In this document: in pieces, positions 25,297-35,305 of the stretch
How the letters are laid out: each line of letters begins with the position of its first letter
Position numbering within the stretch: the stretch's first letter is position 1
Assembly (NCBI GenBank): GCA_934272845.1
Contig: CAKQSF010000003.1
Coordinates: forward strand, 62,001 to 126,000
Source: an uncultured Prevotella sp.
GTDB lineage: Bacteria; Bacteroidota; Bacteroidia; Bacteroidales; Bacteroidaceae
DNA: 64,000 nucleotides
Direction: 5' to 3'
Position numbers and translations under genes: made by a program
Notes under the pieces: generated by a model
Database searches by the model: none
Told to the model about the DNA's origin: nothing
The model's input: the letters and a program-made list of their open reading frames with translations, nothing else

Positions 25297-26322
25297 TTAT
25301 CCTTCTATGGTCTGAATGGTACCGTCTTCGTTATAATGCAGTTCGCAAACTTTCAGTGAACGAAGGCTGTTAACACCGCCAGAAGGTGCTGAATCGTGGT
25401 GGAAAAGATACCATTTCCCCTTAAACTCTACTATGCAATGGTGCGTTGTCCACCCTGCTTTTACTGGAGTCAAGACAACACCCTGGTATGTAAATGGTCC
25501 ATAAGGATTGTCACCAATGGCGTAACATATCATGTGAGTGTCGCCAGTAGAGTATGAGAAATAATACTTACCATTGTACTTGTGGCACCATGACGCCTCA
25601 AAGAAACGGTGTGGGTCGTCTGCCTTCAGCGGTTTACCGTCCTTATCGAGGATGACGACTGGCTTTGGCTCCTCTGCAAAGTGCAACATATCGGGTGCGA
25701 GGCGTACTACTCGTGATGGCAATGCGTCGCACTCTGACTTCTTGGCAGGAACGATTGGCTCGGTATCTCCTGGAGGTGGCGCAGCGATGCCTGACTCGTT
25801 AAAGCAGAGTTTGTTGTCCTTATACCACTGCAACTGTCCACCCCAGATGCCGCCGAAGTAGAAGTATGTCTCTCCATCGTCATCTTTCATAGCGGCATAG
25901 TCTATAGAATATGAGCCGTGTATAGGGTCATTGAGCGGCACGAAAGGTCCTTCTGGGCGGTCAGCGACAGCTACTCCCGTGCGGAAAATTTCATTTTTGT
26001 CTTTAGCTGGGAAGTACATGTAGTACTTTCCGTCCTTCTCCTGCACGTCATTGTCCCACAGTTGGTGGCTCGCCCATGGTATATCCTCTACTTTCAATAT
26101 GCAACCGTGGTCTACGAGTTGCTTCTCTCCTCTGCAAACTGCTTCGAGGTCATCGGTAGAGAAGACGTGATAGTCTTTCATTTCGTATTCTGCGCCACTG
26201 TCATCATCGCCTACTCCAGCGTCCCAGTCATGGGATGGGTATATATAAAGCCTGTCGTTCCATACGTGAACTGACGGGTCTGCCATGTAATCTGATGGCC
26301 AAAGATATGCTTTTCCTTCCAT
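25297..26322 (-). CDS. Cytoplasmic GH43 beta-xylosidase/arabinofuranosidase (GH43_1-like)
   Basis: Single-domain five-bladed beta-propeller of 341 residues without a signal peptide, so cytoplasmic. General base Asp15 in MADPSVHVW, pKa-modulating Asp in SIDYAAMKDD, and general acid Glu in HRFFEASW. It would hydrolyse short xylo-oligosaccharides brought in by the GPH symporter. It is 17 bp after the GH10 gene, last of the operon GH43-GH2-GH67-GPH-GH10-GH43. The gene order GH67, GPH, GH10, GH43 recalls the xyn cluster described in ruminal Prevotella (from memory). Exact substrate unproven. Confidence 0.9.
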   Translation of the reverse strand: MEGKAYLWPSDYMADPSVHVWNDRLYIYPSHDWDAGVGDDDSGAEYEMKDYHVFSTDDLEAVCRGEKQLVDHGCILKVEDIPWASHQLWDNDVQEKDGKYYMYFPAKDKNEIFRTGVAVADRPEGPFVPLNDPIHGSYSIDYAAMKDDDGETYFYFGGIWGGQLQWYKDNKLCFNESGIAAPPPGDTEPIVPAKKSECDALPSRVVRLAPDMLHFAEEPKPVVILDKDGKPLKADDPHRFFEASWCHKYNGKYYFSYSTGDTHMICYAIGDNPYGPFTYQGVVLTPVKAGWTTHHCIVEFKGKWYLFHHDSAPSGGVNSLRSLKVCELHYNEDGTIQTIEG

Positions 26323-26339
26323 AGTATCGTGTGTTTTTA

Positions 26340-27503
26340 TTATTTTTTTACGAGTTCTATCAACTTTTTTATCGTTGGTTTAGGCTGACTGTTGCGGTCA
26401 AACAGCGTTGGGTAGTCCGTTCTTCCGTTAATAGGCCAGTTGTTTCGCCATGTGTTAGCATCGTTAAAGCACCAGAATCCTACGCGCAACACGTTCTCCT
26501 TACGTTCAAGAAGCATCTTGTAGAACGCCACCCAGAAGTCGTCTACCTTCTTCTGTACGTTGGCAGGAATTCCTTTCTTGTATGGATCCATCTTCTCACT
26601 GTACTTGAAGTTTGCTGCTATATTGGCTCCAGAGAAGCCGAAGGGGTTAGGCAGTACAGATAGATCGAGTTCTGTAAACTGTGACGGCAAGCCCAATTCG
26701 CTCTTTATTAGGTCTATGGTCTTGGCATATTGGCTTACGTAATCGTCCGAATCAAGAATCATATGCCCCTGCAATCCGATAGCGGTAACGTGCAGACCTT
26801 TTGCCATCAGCGGCTTGAAGAAATTGACTACGCCACGCGCTTTCGTGGACTTGTTCATGGAGAAGTCGTTATAATACAGTTCCATTGATGGGTCTGCCTC
26901 ATACGCATACTGGAAAGCTAACGGTATAAAGTCCTCACCTAATATCTCATAGAACTTGCTTTTGCGCAGACTTCCATCGTCTTCAAACGCCTCATTTACT
27001 ACATCCCATGCCTTCACTCTGCCCTTAAAGTGGCTCACCACGGTGTAGATGTGCTCCTTCATACGCTTTCTTAGCACCTCCGGGGTTACCTGTTTGCCCT
27101 CTGAATCGAGGAAGAACCAAGCCGGACATTGTGAATGCCATATCAGACAGTGCCCCACTACGTTCACTCCACTCGCCAAAGCCTTGTCTACAAACTTATC
27201 GGCATCTGTAAAATCGTAAATACCTTCCTGTGGGTGTACGCTCTCCATCTTCATGGAATTCTCTGCTACGAGCCAGTTAAAATTATCTATTATCAGCGGG
27301 AAATTGGCGGTTTGGTCCATTCCTGTAAAACCTGTCACGCCATGCTCACCAGGCTTAGGCGAGTCTGTCGCTACCTCCCACTGGTTAACACTCACGCCAG
27401 TACGCCAGTAATCCTTATATGCCTCCCCCAAGCCTTGGGCGTTGCACGAGAGGAATACCGTCTGCATGAGTAAAAAGGCTAATGAAATTTTCTTCATGTT
27501 CAT
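26340..27503 (-). CDS. GH10 endo-1,4-beta-xylanase
   Basis: Exported endo-xylanase (387 residues) cutting the beta-1,4-xylan backbone. The acid/base is Glu171 in WDVVNEAFED and the nucleophile Glu278 in FTELDLSV; HCLIWHSQCPAWF and ENSMKMESVHP form the subsite floor. The signal peptide ends FLSCNAQG, with a possible but non-ideal lipobox. It is a single catalytic domain without the CBM insert seen in some Bacteroidota GH10 proteins. Lies between the GPH symporter and the cytoplasmic GH43; probably acts in the periplasm on imported oligosaccharides. Confidence 0.95.
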   Translation of the reverse strand: MNMKKISLAFLLMQTVFLSCNAQGLGEAYKDYWRTGVSVNQWEVATDSPKPGEHGVTGFTGMDQTANFPLIIDNFNWLVAENSMKMESVHPQEGIYDFTDADKFVDKALASGVNVVGHCLIWHSQCPAWFFLDSEGKQVTPEVLRKRMKEHIYTVVSHFKGRVKAWDVVNEAFEDDGSLRKSKFYEILGEDFIPLAFQYAYEADPSMELYYNDFSMNKSTKARGVVNFFKPLMAKGLHVTAIGLQGHMILDSDDYVSQYAKTIDLIKSELGLPSQFTELDLSVLPNPFGFSGANIAANFKYSEKMDPYKKGIPANVQKKVDDFWVAFYKMLLERKENVLRVGFWCFNDANTWRNNWPINGRTDYPTLFDRNSQPKPTIKKLIELVKK

Positions 27504-27532
27504 ATTGTTGTTGTATGTTTATTTGGTACTTT

Positions 27533-28936
27533 TTATTCTGCGCTTTGGTGTCTTGCCTCTATCGCTTTGTTTATCTCATCAATGCGTTCGTCGGTTAATT
27601 CATATCTTGAGATAATGACCATGGCGAGCAAAAGCAGTGCGGCAGGTATCACACATACTAACCACAGTATGCCTTCCTGTGCCAATGGTGTTTGTTCCAC
27701 CACCTGTTTGTTGTAGCAAACGTATGCCAATACCGCTGGTGCGACAACGCTTCCGAGCGTCATGCCAGCCTTGAAGAAGAGTCCTGTCAAGGCGTTCACA
27801 ATGCCAGCGATACGCTTTCCGCTTGTGTACTCACCGTAAGAGATTACCTCTGGTACGAGTGCCCACATGTATCCAGTAGCAACGATAACACCTGTTGACT
27901 TAATGAACTGCGCAATATAGATGAGTGTCATGTTCGGATGCTCCATCTTTGCTATCACATACAGTGCCGCCATGCCCAGTATGGCTATGCCCAGGAAGGC
28001 GAAGAACATGTTTTTCTTGCCTATTGCCTTCTTGATTGCAGGCACAAGGGGCATGAATATGAACGCTGGCGCTGAGCCTAAGCCCATGAATAACGACAGT
28101 TGCTCGGGCGTACCGTGCAGATTACTGTTCACGAAGTAGGCTCCTGCGGCATTGCCTATTGACATCATGGCGAACGCTGTGATAAAGAACAGAGCGATAA
28201 CACGTAGCGGTCGATTGCGAACAAACTCTGTTACGAGGTCTGACACCTTCACATCCTCGCTCTCTTTGGCGTCCATCACCACGCGCTCCTTACACTGTGA
28301 GAAGCAGAAGAATAGCAGTAGCAGTCCTACCGTGCCGTAAATAGCCATCGTTATGAACCAAGCCTTAGGGTCTTTTGGCAGTCCTTCCGTGCCACTGTCA
28401 GAGAAATGCGCTATGAGTAGAGGCAAACCTGAGCCTACTGCCAGTCCACCGCAGTTCGCCATGAACATTCTTACGGAGGTGAGGATGGTTATTTCGTCCG
28501 TATCACGGGTCAAAGCGGAGTTCAAAGCACCGTAAGGCACGTTGATAAACGTATAGAGCAGCGTCATGGCTATGTACGTTACGTAGGCATAAAGCAATGA
28601 AGGCGCAAAGCCATCATAGAAACATAGTATGGCGAAACCAGAGAGTGGCACGCCTACATATACGAGGTATGAGCGGTATTTGCCAAGTTTCGGATTGCTC
28701 TTGTCGATGAGTGTGCCCACGATAGGGTCCCAAACAACGTTGGCTATGTTGCCTACGAGGAACATAACCGACACGTCTACCTCGTTAAGTCCATAGATAT
28801 CGGTGTAGAAAAACAGCAGGTACATACACGTTACCTGGAAGATTAGGTTCTGAGCAAGGTCTCCTGAGCCGAAGCCTATGCGCTGAAGCCACGACAACTT
28901 GTAGAAGCCTTTAGATTCTTGCGATGATGTTTGCAT
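27533..28936 (-). CDS. GPH-family sugar symporter (xyloside transporter)
   Basis: Inner-membrane cation/sugar symporter of the glycoside-pentoside-hexuronide family (MFS fold), 467 residues with about 12 hydrophobic segments. The family signature is seen in VGNIANVVWDPIVGTLID and PYGALNSALTRDTDE. The ATG at 28936 opens MQTSSQESKGFY, and LSWLQRIGFGSGDLAQNL follows, a typical GPH start. An in-frame start eight codons upstream lies in AT repeat sequence and was not used. It likely imports xylobiose-size products for the downstream cytoplasmic GH43. Confidence 0.92.
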   Translation of the reverse strand: MQTSSQESKGFYKLSWLQRIGFGSGDLAQNLIFQVTCMYLLFFYTDIYGLNEVDVSVMFLVGNIANVVWDPIVGTLIDKSNPKLGKYRSYLVYVGVPLSGFAILCFYDGFAPSLLYAYVTYIAMTLLYTFINVPYGALNSALTRDTDEITILTSVRMFMANCGGLAVGSGLPLLIAHFSDSGTEGLPKDPKAWFITMAIYGTVGLLLLFFCFSQCKERVVMDAKESEDVKVSDLVTEFVRNRPLRVIALFFITAFAMMSIGNAAGAYFVNSNLHGTPEQLSLFMGLGSAPAFIFMPLVPAIKKAIGKKNMFFAFLGIAILGMAALYVIAKMEHPNMTLIYIAQFIKSTGVIVATGYMWALVPEVISYGEYTSGKRIAGIVNALTGLFFKAGMTLGSVVAPAVLAYVCYNKQVVEQTPLAQEGILWLVCVIPAALLLLAMVIISRYELTDERIDEINKAIEARHQSAE

Positions 28937-28947
28937 ATGTATTATAT

Positions 28948-29133
28948 TAAGAGTTAACAATTAAAGATTAAGAATTATGATTACATGCATACTGATTTAA
29001 AAACTAGAAATTAAGAATTAAAAGTTAATAATTATGATTACCTTATTCTGTTTATATGGCTTTGCCATCCGACTACATCTTTCGGATTTAACGTTATCAT
29101 AATTTTTAATTCTTAACTTTTAATTTTTAATTT
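28948..29133. repeat. AT-rich palindromic repeat between GH67 and the symporter
   Basis: It contains TTAAGAATT(A/T)-type units at 28948-28984 and 29009-29038, inverted relative to 29096-29133. The 28 bases at 29096-29123 (minus strand) are identical to 54901-54928, which follow a GH43 stop codon. In both cases the repeat begins at or within a few bases of the stop codon, then has about 60 unique bases and a complementary arm. Confidence 0.7.
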
Positions 29134-30917
29134 ACGAGTTTGTCTACGTCTGCCGTAGTATAGATATCCATATCGAGGTGGAAGTCCATCAGTTGCTTCA
29201 GCGAATGTCTCGGCATTGGTGAGCCAAGTGGTAGCGGTAGCCCAGAGAACTGCTGGAAATAGAGCAGACAAGCGTCTCTCCACCACCATGCATCCTTCGC
29301 CTGACGGTCGAAAAGGCGTTGCTGTGCCGCATGAACATCTGCCCTTACGTATGGCTTCATCTGACGCCATACCTCAGCAAAGGCTTCTGCTTCTCTTACG
29401 CCTTCATCATACTTATGACACAATCCGTCCCACAAGGTTTCACCAGAATGTAGTCTGTGTGTCCAAGGCAGGTGGTGAAACCAGAGTAATAACTGCTCTG
29501 GACAACGGTCAACATCATTATATATATTATATAAGGTGTCGGGATACTGCCTTGTGTTGCCAGACCCTCCATTGTCTGTACGGTCAAAACCTATGCCGTC
29601 TTTTGCCGCCTTATGATAGTAACGCGGCAACCAATCCTCGCGACAGCCCTGTGGACTGTACCAAGGTTCTGGTCCATAGTGATGTTCTCCAGCAAAGATA
29701 TGATGTAGACCAAGTGGCATCATGTACTTAACAACAGACTCATGGCTCGCCATCAGCACACGTGTCATAGGGTTAACAAAAGCCGTATCTGCCGTAAAAG
29801 TGGCTTTCAGCCATCGCTCCGCAATCTCTTTCTTGTCCATATACGGGTGTGATGCCATCATGCCGAAGCCGTACCAGTTGGCTTGTGCCATGACAGAACC
29901 GCACATTGTGGGTGTGTCACCAACGTTAGATACGCCCGCTATGCCCACAAGGTTCTTCACTTCAATTCCGATATTGGCGTTAACAGTACGATAATTAGTA
30001 TCGTACAGCGCGCGACAGTCATAGAAAGGCATGAAGCAAGTGTGTATGCTCTCGCCAGTATATTCCTGCGTTACCTGTACCTCAAGCATCATCTTCGTCT
30101 TCTTCAAGGCAAAGAAGAGTGGAGACATAGGCTCTCTTGGCTGAAAATCTACAGGTCCATTCTTTATCTGAATGATAACGTTGTCACGGAATTGTCCATC
30201 ATATCTCACAAATTCCTCATACGCCTGTGACGCCCTATCACTTGCTTTCGCATTATATACAAACGCTCTCCACATCACTATTCCGCCGTATGGCTTCAGC
30301 GCATCTGCCAACATATTGGCTCCGTCCACGTGTGTTCTGCCGTAATCCATAGGTCCTGGCTCGCCTTCTGAGTTGGCTTTAACGAGGAAACCACCGAAAT
30401 CGGGTATCAATTTGTATATCTCCTTAGCCTTTTTATGCCACCATGCCACCACTTTCTTGTCTAAAGGGTCGGCTGTTGACAGTCCTCCGAGTGCCTTAGG
30501 TGAACCAAAATTGACGGAGAGATAGGTCTTTATGCCATACTGACGCAGCACGTCGGCAATGCGTTTTGTCTCTTTTAACTTGGCCGACGAAAGCATAAAG
30601 GGTTTAGCGTTGACATTGTTGAGCACTGCACCATTGATGCCTACCGAGGCACAATGAATGGCATAGTTGCGCACTACATCAAGGTTTGCCATGCCATCAG
30701 GCTTCCAGAATATGCTGTGCCCAGCGTAACCACGCTCTATTGTGCCGTCGGGGTTGTCCCAATGGTCAAGCAGTCGCAGCGTGAAGGGGCTGTTAACAGG
30801 CTTGTCTATCTCCACTTCGTCAGTAGGTTTCAGCCATAGTCCGTTGCCTCCCTTAACGGTTTTAGCATTGAGAGTGACTATGCAGCACAACAATATCAGT
30901 AATATCGTTTTTCTCAT
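29127..30917 (-). CDS. GH67 alpha-glucuronidase lacking the usual N-terminal domain
   Basis: Exported alpha-glucuronidase (596 residues) that removes 4-O-methyl-glucuronate from the non-reducing ends of xylo-oligosaccharides. The acid is Glu184 in VKANSEGEPGP, and the base pair is Asp257 (GPVDFQPREP) and Glu285 (VQVTQEYTG), 28 residues apart as in characterised GH67 enzymes. LDHWDNPDGTIERGYAG, the first strand of the barrel, begins at residue 51. Known enzymes place it near residue 150 after a GH67N domain, which is essentially absent here: only the signal peptide and GGNGLWLKP remain. The catalytic and C-terminal domains are complete. Confidence 0.92.
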   Translation of the reverse strand: MRKTILLILLCCIVTLNAKTVKGGNGLWLKPTDEVEIDKPVNSPFTLRLLDHWDNPDGTIERGYAGHSIFWKPDGMANLDVVRNYAIHCASVGINGAVLNNVNAKPFMLSSAKLKETKRIADVLRQYGIKTYLSVNFGSPKALGGLSTADPLDKKVVAWWHKKAKEIYKLIPDFGGFLVKANSEGEPGPMDYGRTHVDGANMLADALKPYGGIVMWRAFVYNAKASDRASQAYEEFVRYDGQFRDNVIIQIKNGPVDFQPREPMSPLFFALKKTKMMLEVQVTQEYTGESIHTCFMPFYDCRALYDTNYRTVNANIGIEVKNLVGIAGVSNVGDTPTMCGSVMAQANWYGFGMMASHPYMDKKEIAERWLKATFTADTAFVNPMTRVLMASHESVVKYMMPLGLHHIFAGEHHYGPEPWYSPQGCREDWLPRYYHKAAKDGIGFDRTDNGGSGNTRQYPDTLYNIYNDVDRCPEQLLLWFHHLPWTHRLHSGETLWDGLCHKYDEGVREAEAFAEVWRQMKPYVRADVHAAQQRLFDRQAKDAWWWRDACLLYFQQFSGLPLPLGSPMPRHSLKQLMDFHLDMDIYTTADVDKLVN

Positions 30918-30986
30918 TCGTTAATTTTTCTTTTTTAAATGTTTACTTCCACTAATCGGACATTAATCTTTCGCTAATGCTTCAGA

Positions 30987-33485
30987 CTACTTTTTCGTTT
31001 TATTAGCGTTGATTCTTATTTCCTTTACAAACGGTTTATCAAAGCCTTCCACGCTCACTATCAACTTCGCGATGCCCGCCTCATCGGTAGATTGCAGTCT
31101 GATGAAGCCTTCACCGAAGTAGGTTGTGAGTTCCGTGGTGCGCCAAGAGTCCATGCGTCTCATGTCTCCCGTCTCCACACCTAACAGTCTTATAGGTCCT
31201 TCTGTAGTCACTTTGAACTTTCGTGGCAGCATCTGCTGTGTGCGACCGTCCTTATCCACGAGCGTGAACCTTACGTTCGCCAACTGCGGTTTGTTTGTCT
31301 TCACCTCACAAAAATCTGGCTGTTGCACCACCAAAGTGGCATTGTCAATCTCAAACTTCACGTCAGCCACATCGCCATGGTTTTCTAATGAGTCACGCAT
31401 TACGGGCTGTCCGTTCTTGTAACCCACAGCGAGTATCTTGCCCTCACGTGACGGCAGCATCACCTTTATGCAGTTATCGGGATAGTCCTTGGTCACTCTC
31501 ATCTTCAGAGGCAACTGTGGGTTGCTCCATGTAGGGAAGTAGAACTGCACAGAGTCGCACGTGGTGTAACATCTTACCTCCACAATTCGTGTATCCTTGT
31601 ATGGCAAATCCCACGTATCTGCCATTGGAGGGAACTGCCAATGGTCTGTTCCTATAGCCTGATTAAAGCAGTTATCGCGCACCATCAGTTTCAGATAGTC
31701 CTTCTCTGGCTGCCAAGCAGGGTGATAGAAAGCCGCTTGTGGGCGCTCCTTTAGTGTCATATCGAACGGGCATGAGCACCACCCCTTGGCTGGCCACGGT
31801 GAGGACTCTCCGAGATAGTCCACACCTGCCCATACGAACGAGCCAGCAATAAAGTCGTTTTCCTCCACAAAATGCCACGGATTGTACTCCACATAATCAC
31901 GAACTACATCCTCTCGCAGTCCAGAATAATATGGGAAAGCCTCTGATACGAACATCTTTCTTTCGGGATGACGCTTATGGTCGGCTATCATTCGTGGCTC
32001 CAAGTAGTTGTATCCTACGAGGTCTGTCACCTCGCCGAACTTGTCTTGAAACCCTTGTTGACACGCTACCATCGTTGGGCGTGTGGTATCAAGACTCTTT
32101 ACCACAGCATTGAGCATACGGGCACGCTCCACTCCCTCGTCTGTGTCGAGCCATGCCTCAGAAACTTCGTTGCCTATACTCCAGACTATGACCGAGGGGT
32201 GATTGCGATCGCGCAGCACCATGTCGGCGATATCTTGCTTAGCGCAGTCGTCGAAGAACGGAGCATAGTAGCCAGACTTCCACTTATCGAAGGCTTCGTC
32301 AAGCACTAAGAGTCCGAGAGTGTCGCATATTTCGAGAAATTCAGGTGATGGCGGATTATGAGAACAGCGCACTGCATTGCAGCCTATGTTCTTCATCGCC
32401 TTCAGTCTGCGCTCCCACGCTTGGTCTGGTACGGCTACTCCGAGGCTGCCCATATCTTGATGCAGGCACATACCGCGCAGTTTCATGCTCTTTCCGTTGA
32501 GAAAGAAACCTTTGTCTGCATCAAAGCGCACGGTGCGTATGCCGAAGTGGGTATCCTGTTCGTCTATTACCCTGCCCTTAGCGTCACGCAGTTGGGTGCG
32601 CACGGTGTAGCGATAAGGGTCTATGGTAGACCACAGACGAGGGTTGTTTATTACCGTTTTTTCCGTAAAGCCCTTACTTTTCTTTCCACCTAATATTCTA
32701 TTAGTGACGGTAAAACGCTGTCCATTGTCTTTCTCTGCCACGTCAATGTCTGCCGTTACGCATACGGTAGCGGTACCATCAGCGTTGAGCGTGGGAACGA
32801 CAGAGATGCCATTGCTCTTCAGGTGGGTAGCGTTGACCGCCTTAACCCACACATGACGATAGATGCCAGAGCCTGTATACCAGCGTGACTGCTCCATGCG
32901 GTTGACATGAACCACTATCGTGTTCTCGCCATTTACGTTCAGATAGGGCGTCATGTCATACTCAAAGCCTGTGTAGCCATATACATGATAGCCCAACTTA
33001 TGTCCGTTCACCCACACCGTAGCACGATGATAGACACCATCGAACTGCACGATGTACTTCTTATCCTTGCCCATACTGCCCTCGGGCAGTGTAAAATTCT
33101 TTACGTACACCCCCTGTCCGCCAGGCAGATAACCTGCCGAACCGCCTTCCTTGGGGTCGAACGGCAGTTCGATACTCCAGTCATGGGGTATCTCTACAGA
33201 GCGAAACTTGCCATTATCCGTAACACTTTTCACTTTTTTTATAGCCTCAGCATCGGGCGCTTTTGCCTGTTCGGGTTCAGTATCAACCGTTACCTTGTTT
33301 TTTACCACAGGCGTATTCGTATTAAGTAACGGATTGTCCGTCACTCCAACAGAACGCAACACGGTAAGCAATTCCTCAGAATCCTTGCACAGACAGAAAC
33401 TCCACCCCCTGTCAAACGAGAGAGTTCTCGCATTGACAGGAAGCAGAGGTAACATTATGAAGAAAAAAAGTATGATTCTATTCAT
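30987..33485 (-). CDS. GH2 glycoside hydrolase (beta-galactosidase-like)
   Basis: Exported GH2 of 832 residues: signal peptide, sugar-binding sandwich, Ig-like domain, TIM barrel (about 305-590) and C-terminal DUF4982/Ig-like domains. The acid/base is Glu in WSIGNEVSEAW and the nucleophile Glu in MFVSEAFPYYSG; CSHNPPSPEFLE is the usual barrel motif. Between RGWSFCLCKDSEE and the conserved RSVEIPHDWS there is about 60 residues of Lys/Pro/Asp-rich insert, not usual for the family. In this setting it may remove beta-galactosyl or beta-xylosyl caps from xylan side chains; the true substrate is unknown. Confidence 0.88.
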   Translation of the reverse strand: MNRIILFFFIMLPLLPVNARTLSFDRGWSFCLCKDSEELLTVLRSVGVTDNPLLNTNTPVVKNKVTVDTEPEQAKAPDAEAIKKVKSVTDNGKFRSVEIPHDWSIELPFDPKEGGSAGYLPGGQGVYVKNFTLPEGSMGKDKKYIVQFDGVYHRATVWVNGHKLGYHVYGYTGFEYDMTPYLNVNGENTIVVHVNRMEQSRWYTGSGIYRHVWVKAVNATHLKSNGISVVPTLNADGTATVCVTADIDVAEKDNGQRFTVTNRILGGKKSKGFTEKTVINNPRLWSTIDPYRYTVRTQLRDAKGRVIDEQDTHFGIRTVRFDADKGFFLNGKSMKLRGMCLHQDMGSLGVAVPDQAWERRLKAMKNIGCNAVRCSHNPPSPEFLEICDTLGLLVLDEAFDKWKSGYYAPFFDDCAKQDIADMVLRDRNHPSVIVWSIGNEVSEAWLDTDEGVERARMLNAVVKSLDTTRPTMVACQQGFQDKFGEVTDLVGYNYLEPRMIADHKRHPERKMFVSEAFPYYSGLREDVVRDYVEYNPWHFVEENDFIAGSFVWAGVDYLGESSPWPAKGWCSCPFDMTLKERPQAAFYHPAWQPEKDYLKLMVRDNCFNQAIGTDHWQFPPMADTWDLPYKDTRIVEVRCYTTCDSVQFYFPTWSNPQLPLKMRVTKDYPDNCIKVMLPSREGKILAVGYKNGQPVMRDSLENHGDVADVKFEIDNATLVVQQPDFCEVKTNKPQLANVRFTLVDKDGRTQQMLPRKFKVTTEGPIRLLGVETGDMRRMDSWRTTELTTYFGEGFIRLQSTDEAGIAKLIVSVEGFDKPFVKEIRINANKTKK

Positions 33486-33544
33486 TTCGCTTTGCTTTTC
33501 CAGGTTTTCGCATTAGAAACGTAATCACGCTCAAATCATATTGC

Positions 33545-33603
33545 GATCACTATGCTTTCGACTTGCGATTTGGGTATTATTGCGATGCGAAAGCATAGTG
33601 ATT
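33545..33603. repeat. GTAATCACTATG-type palindrome between GH43 and GH2
   Basis: Arms gatcactatgctttcg (33545-33560) and cgaaagcatagtgatt (33588-33603) pair at 15 of 16 positions. The core atcactatgcttt recurs at 40057-40069. Confidence 0.75.
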
Positions 33604-33622
33604 GTACAGCACATGTAATGTA

Positions 33623-35305
33623 CTACTTGTTTGATGTAGCGTAAAGTCCTATGCAAGCACCGATGAAACCGCCACTTTTGTTAGTTGTAAGGTTAGTGGC
33701 ATCCACTCCTTTCGCCACAAGAGACCATGTCTTTCCGTCTACGGAATAAGAGAAGTCGTAGAGTCCTCCATCGCCCTCTATCTTCAGTTTCAATGGCTTT
33801 TGTGCATCATTCTCACTGAGCACTACGGTTGATACCGCCACAGGTGTCTTCTCCATACGTGTCAGCACCACGGCTATCTTGCCACCTTTAAGCATTGTTT
33901 TACCGAAGGTGAAGTTGTAATCCTCGTTCTGCAGCAATGCTAATCCTGCCATTTCTTTCTCAGAAGACGGTGTAAACGCCACCTGTGTCTCTGCACAAAA
34001 GGTAGTATGTTGCTGTGGTGTGAAGAGAGCGGAGAGTTTTTCCCTCTGCGTAATGTTTACAGGCATTGCCTTTATCTTTACTCCCTCTGCCGTCAAAGCG
34101 TAAACACCAGGTTGCGTATTGCGCAGGGTGAGCCAACGATGGTGCAGTTTCTCGCCCTTAAAATCATCGGTATAAGCGAAATTTCCAGTTAAATGCGCGG
34201 TTTCATCGGTCTTTGGTGCGATGGTACCGCCCTTATAATCTACCACTGTTGGTATAGCCTTCCCCTTCTCTAGTATCACTGGCCAACCGTCTTTCCATGT
34301 CACAGGAAGCATATAGGTATCGCGACCCGTATTGTAATACTTATCATTGTCATACGGTCTGCAAGCGAGGAACACCGCCCACCAGTCGCCTTTCGGTGTC
34401 TGTACGATGTCAGCATGACCGGCACTTGATACATAGTCTGCTCTGTTAGGGTCAAGACCTGTGCGCTGTGTTAGGATAGGATTGCCAGAAAACTCCTCAA
34501 AAGGTCCCATAGGACTTTTAGAACGCAGTATGACCTCGCTGTGCCATTCGCCCGTTCCGCCTTCGGCACACATGAGATAGTAGTACTTTCCTACTCGGAA
34601 CATGTGTGGTCCTTCTATCCATATAGGGTTCTTCTGTACGTGGGTACCACCTCGCAGTATCTCTACCTGGTCGCCAATGACGCTATCGCCCTCCACACTG
34701 AAGCGGTGACACATGATGCTACGCTGACCGTTATAGTCTGGACCGCCCACAGGGGCATCGTTATTCACGATATAACCTTTGCCATCTTTATCGAAGAAGA
34801 AGGAAGGATCGATGCCTCCCACCTTTCTTAAATAGATAGGGTCGCTCCAGCCTTTCTCTGGGTCTTTGCTCTTAACGTAGAAGTTTCCAGCCCCAACGTT
34901 GGTCGTTATCATGTAGAAAGTCTTGTTTTTCTCATTATATGATATGGCAGGGGCAAAGATACCCCCGCTCACTTTCTGCTTACCTAAGGGCAGTTGGCTC
35001 TCTCTATCGAGCACATGGCCTATGCTCTGCCAGTTCACAAGGTCCTTACTTTTATAGATAGGCACACCTGGGAAGAAACTGAATGAGGAGTTCACGAGAT
35101 AGTAAGTATCTCCCTTGCGGCAGATAGATGGGTCTGGGGCGAAGCCTGCTATTACCGGATTGAGATATTGTCGCGCAGGGTCATAGGTCTTATTAAACCT
35201 TGTGTCCTTGCCTTCATAACTAAAATAACGGAAGGTGGCGTCGCCCTCTGCGAGCGACACCATTGTCTGCATTGCGCAGATTAGTAGAATTAATATTTTT
35301 TTCAT
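33623..35305 (-). CDS. Exported GH43 beta-xylosidase/alpha-L-arabinofuranosidase with C-terminal beta-sandwich
   Basis: 560-residue exported enzyme. A signal peptide is followed by a five-bladed propeller (about 48-350): base Asp58 in FAPDPSI, pKa modulator Asp166 in GGIDPSFFFD, acid Glu231 in IWIEGPHMF. The C-terminal half (about 365-560) is the concanavalin-like GH43_C2 domain found in xylan-active GH43 enzymes. First gene of the minus-strand operon; its apparent 5' leader holds a terminator-like hairpin (35433-35487). Confidence 0.92.
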   Translation of the reverse strand: MKKILILLICAMQTMVSLAEGDATFRYFSYEGKDTRFNKTYDPARQYLNPVIAGFAPDPSICRKGDTYYLVNSSFSFFPGVPIYKSKDLVNWQSIGHVLDRESQLPLGKQKVSGGIFAPAISYNEKNKTFYMITTNVGAGNFYVKSKDPEKGWSDPIYLRKVGGIDPSFFFDKDGKGYIVNNDAPVGGPDYNGQRSIMCHRFSVEGDSVIGDQVEILRGGTHVQKNPIWIEGPHMFRVGKYYYLMCAEGGTGEWHSEVILRSKSPMGPFEEFSGNPILTQRTGLDPNRADYVSSAGHADIVQTPKGDWWAVFLACRPYDNDKYYNTGRDTYMLPVTWKDGWPVILEKGKAIPTVVDYKGGTIAPKTDETAHLTGNFAYTDDFKGEKLHHRWLTLRNTQPGVYALTAEGVKIKAMPVNITQREKLSALFTPQQHTTFCAETQVAFTPSSEKEMAGLALLQNEDYNFTFGKTMLKGGKIAVVLTRMEKTPVAVSTVVLSENDAQKPLKLKIEGDGGLYDFSYSVDGKTWSLVAKGVDATNLTTNKSGGFIGACIGLYATSNK

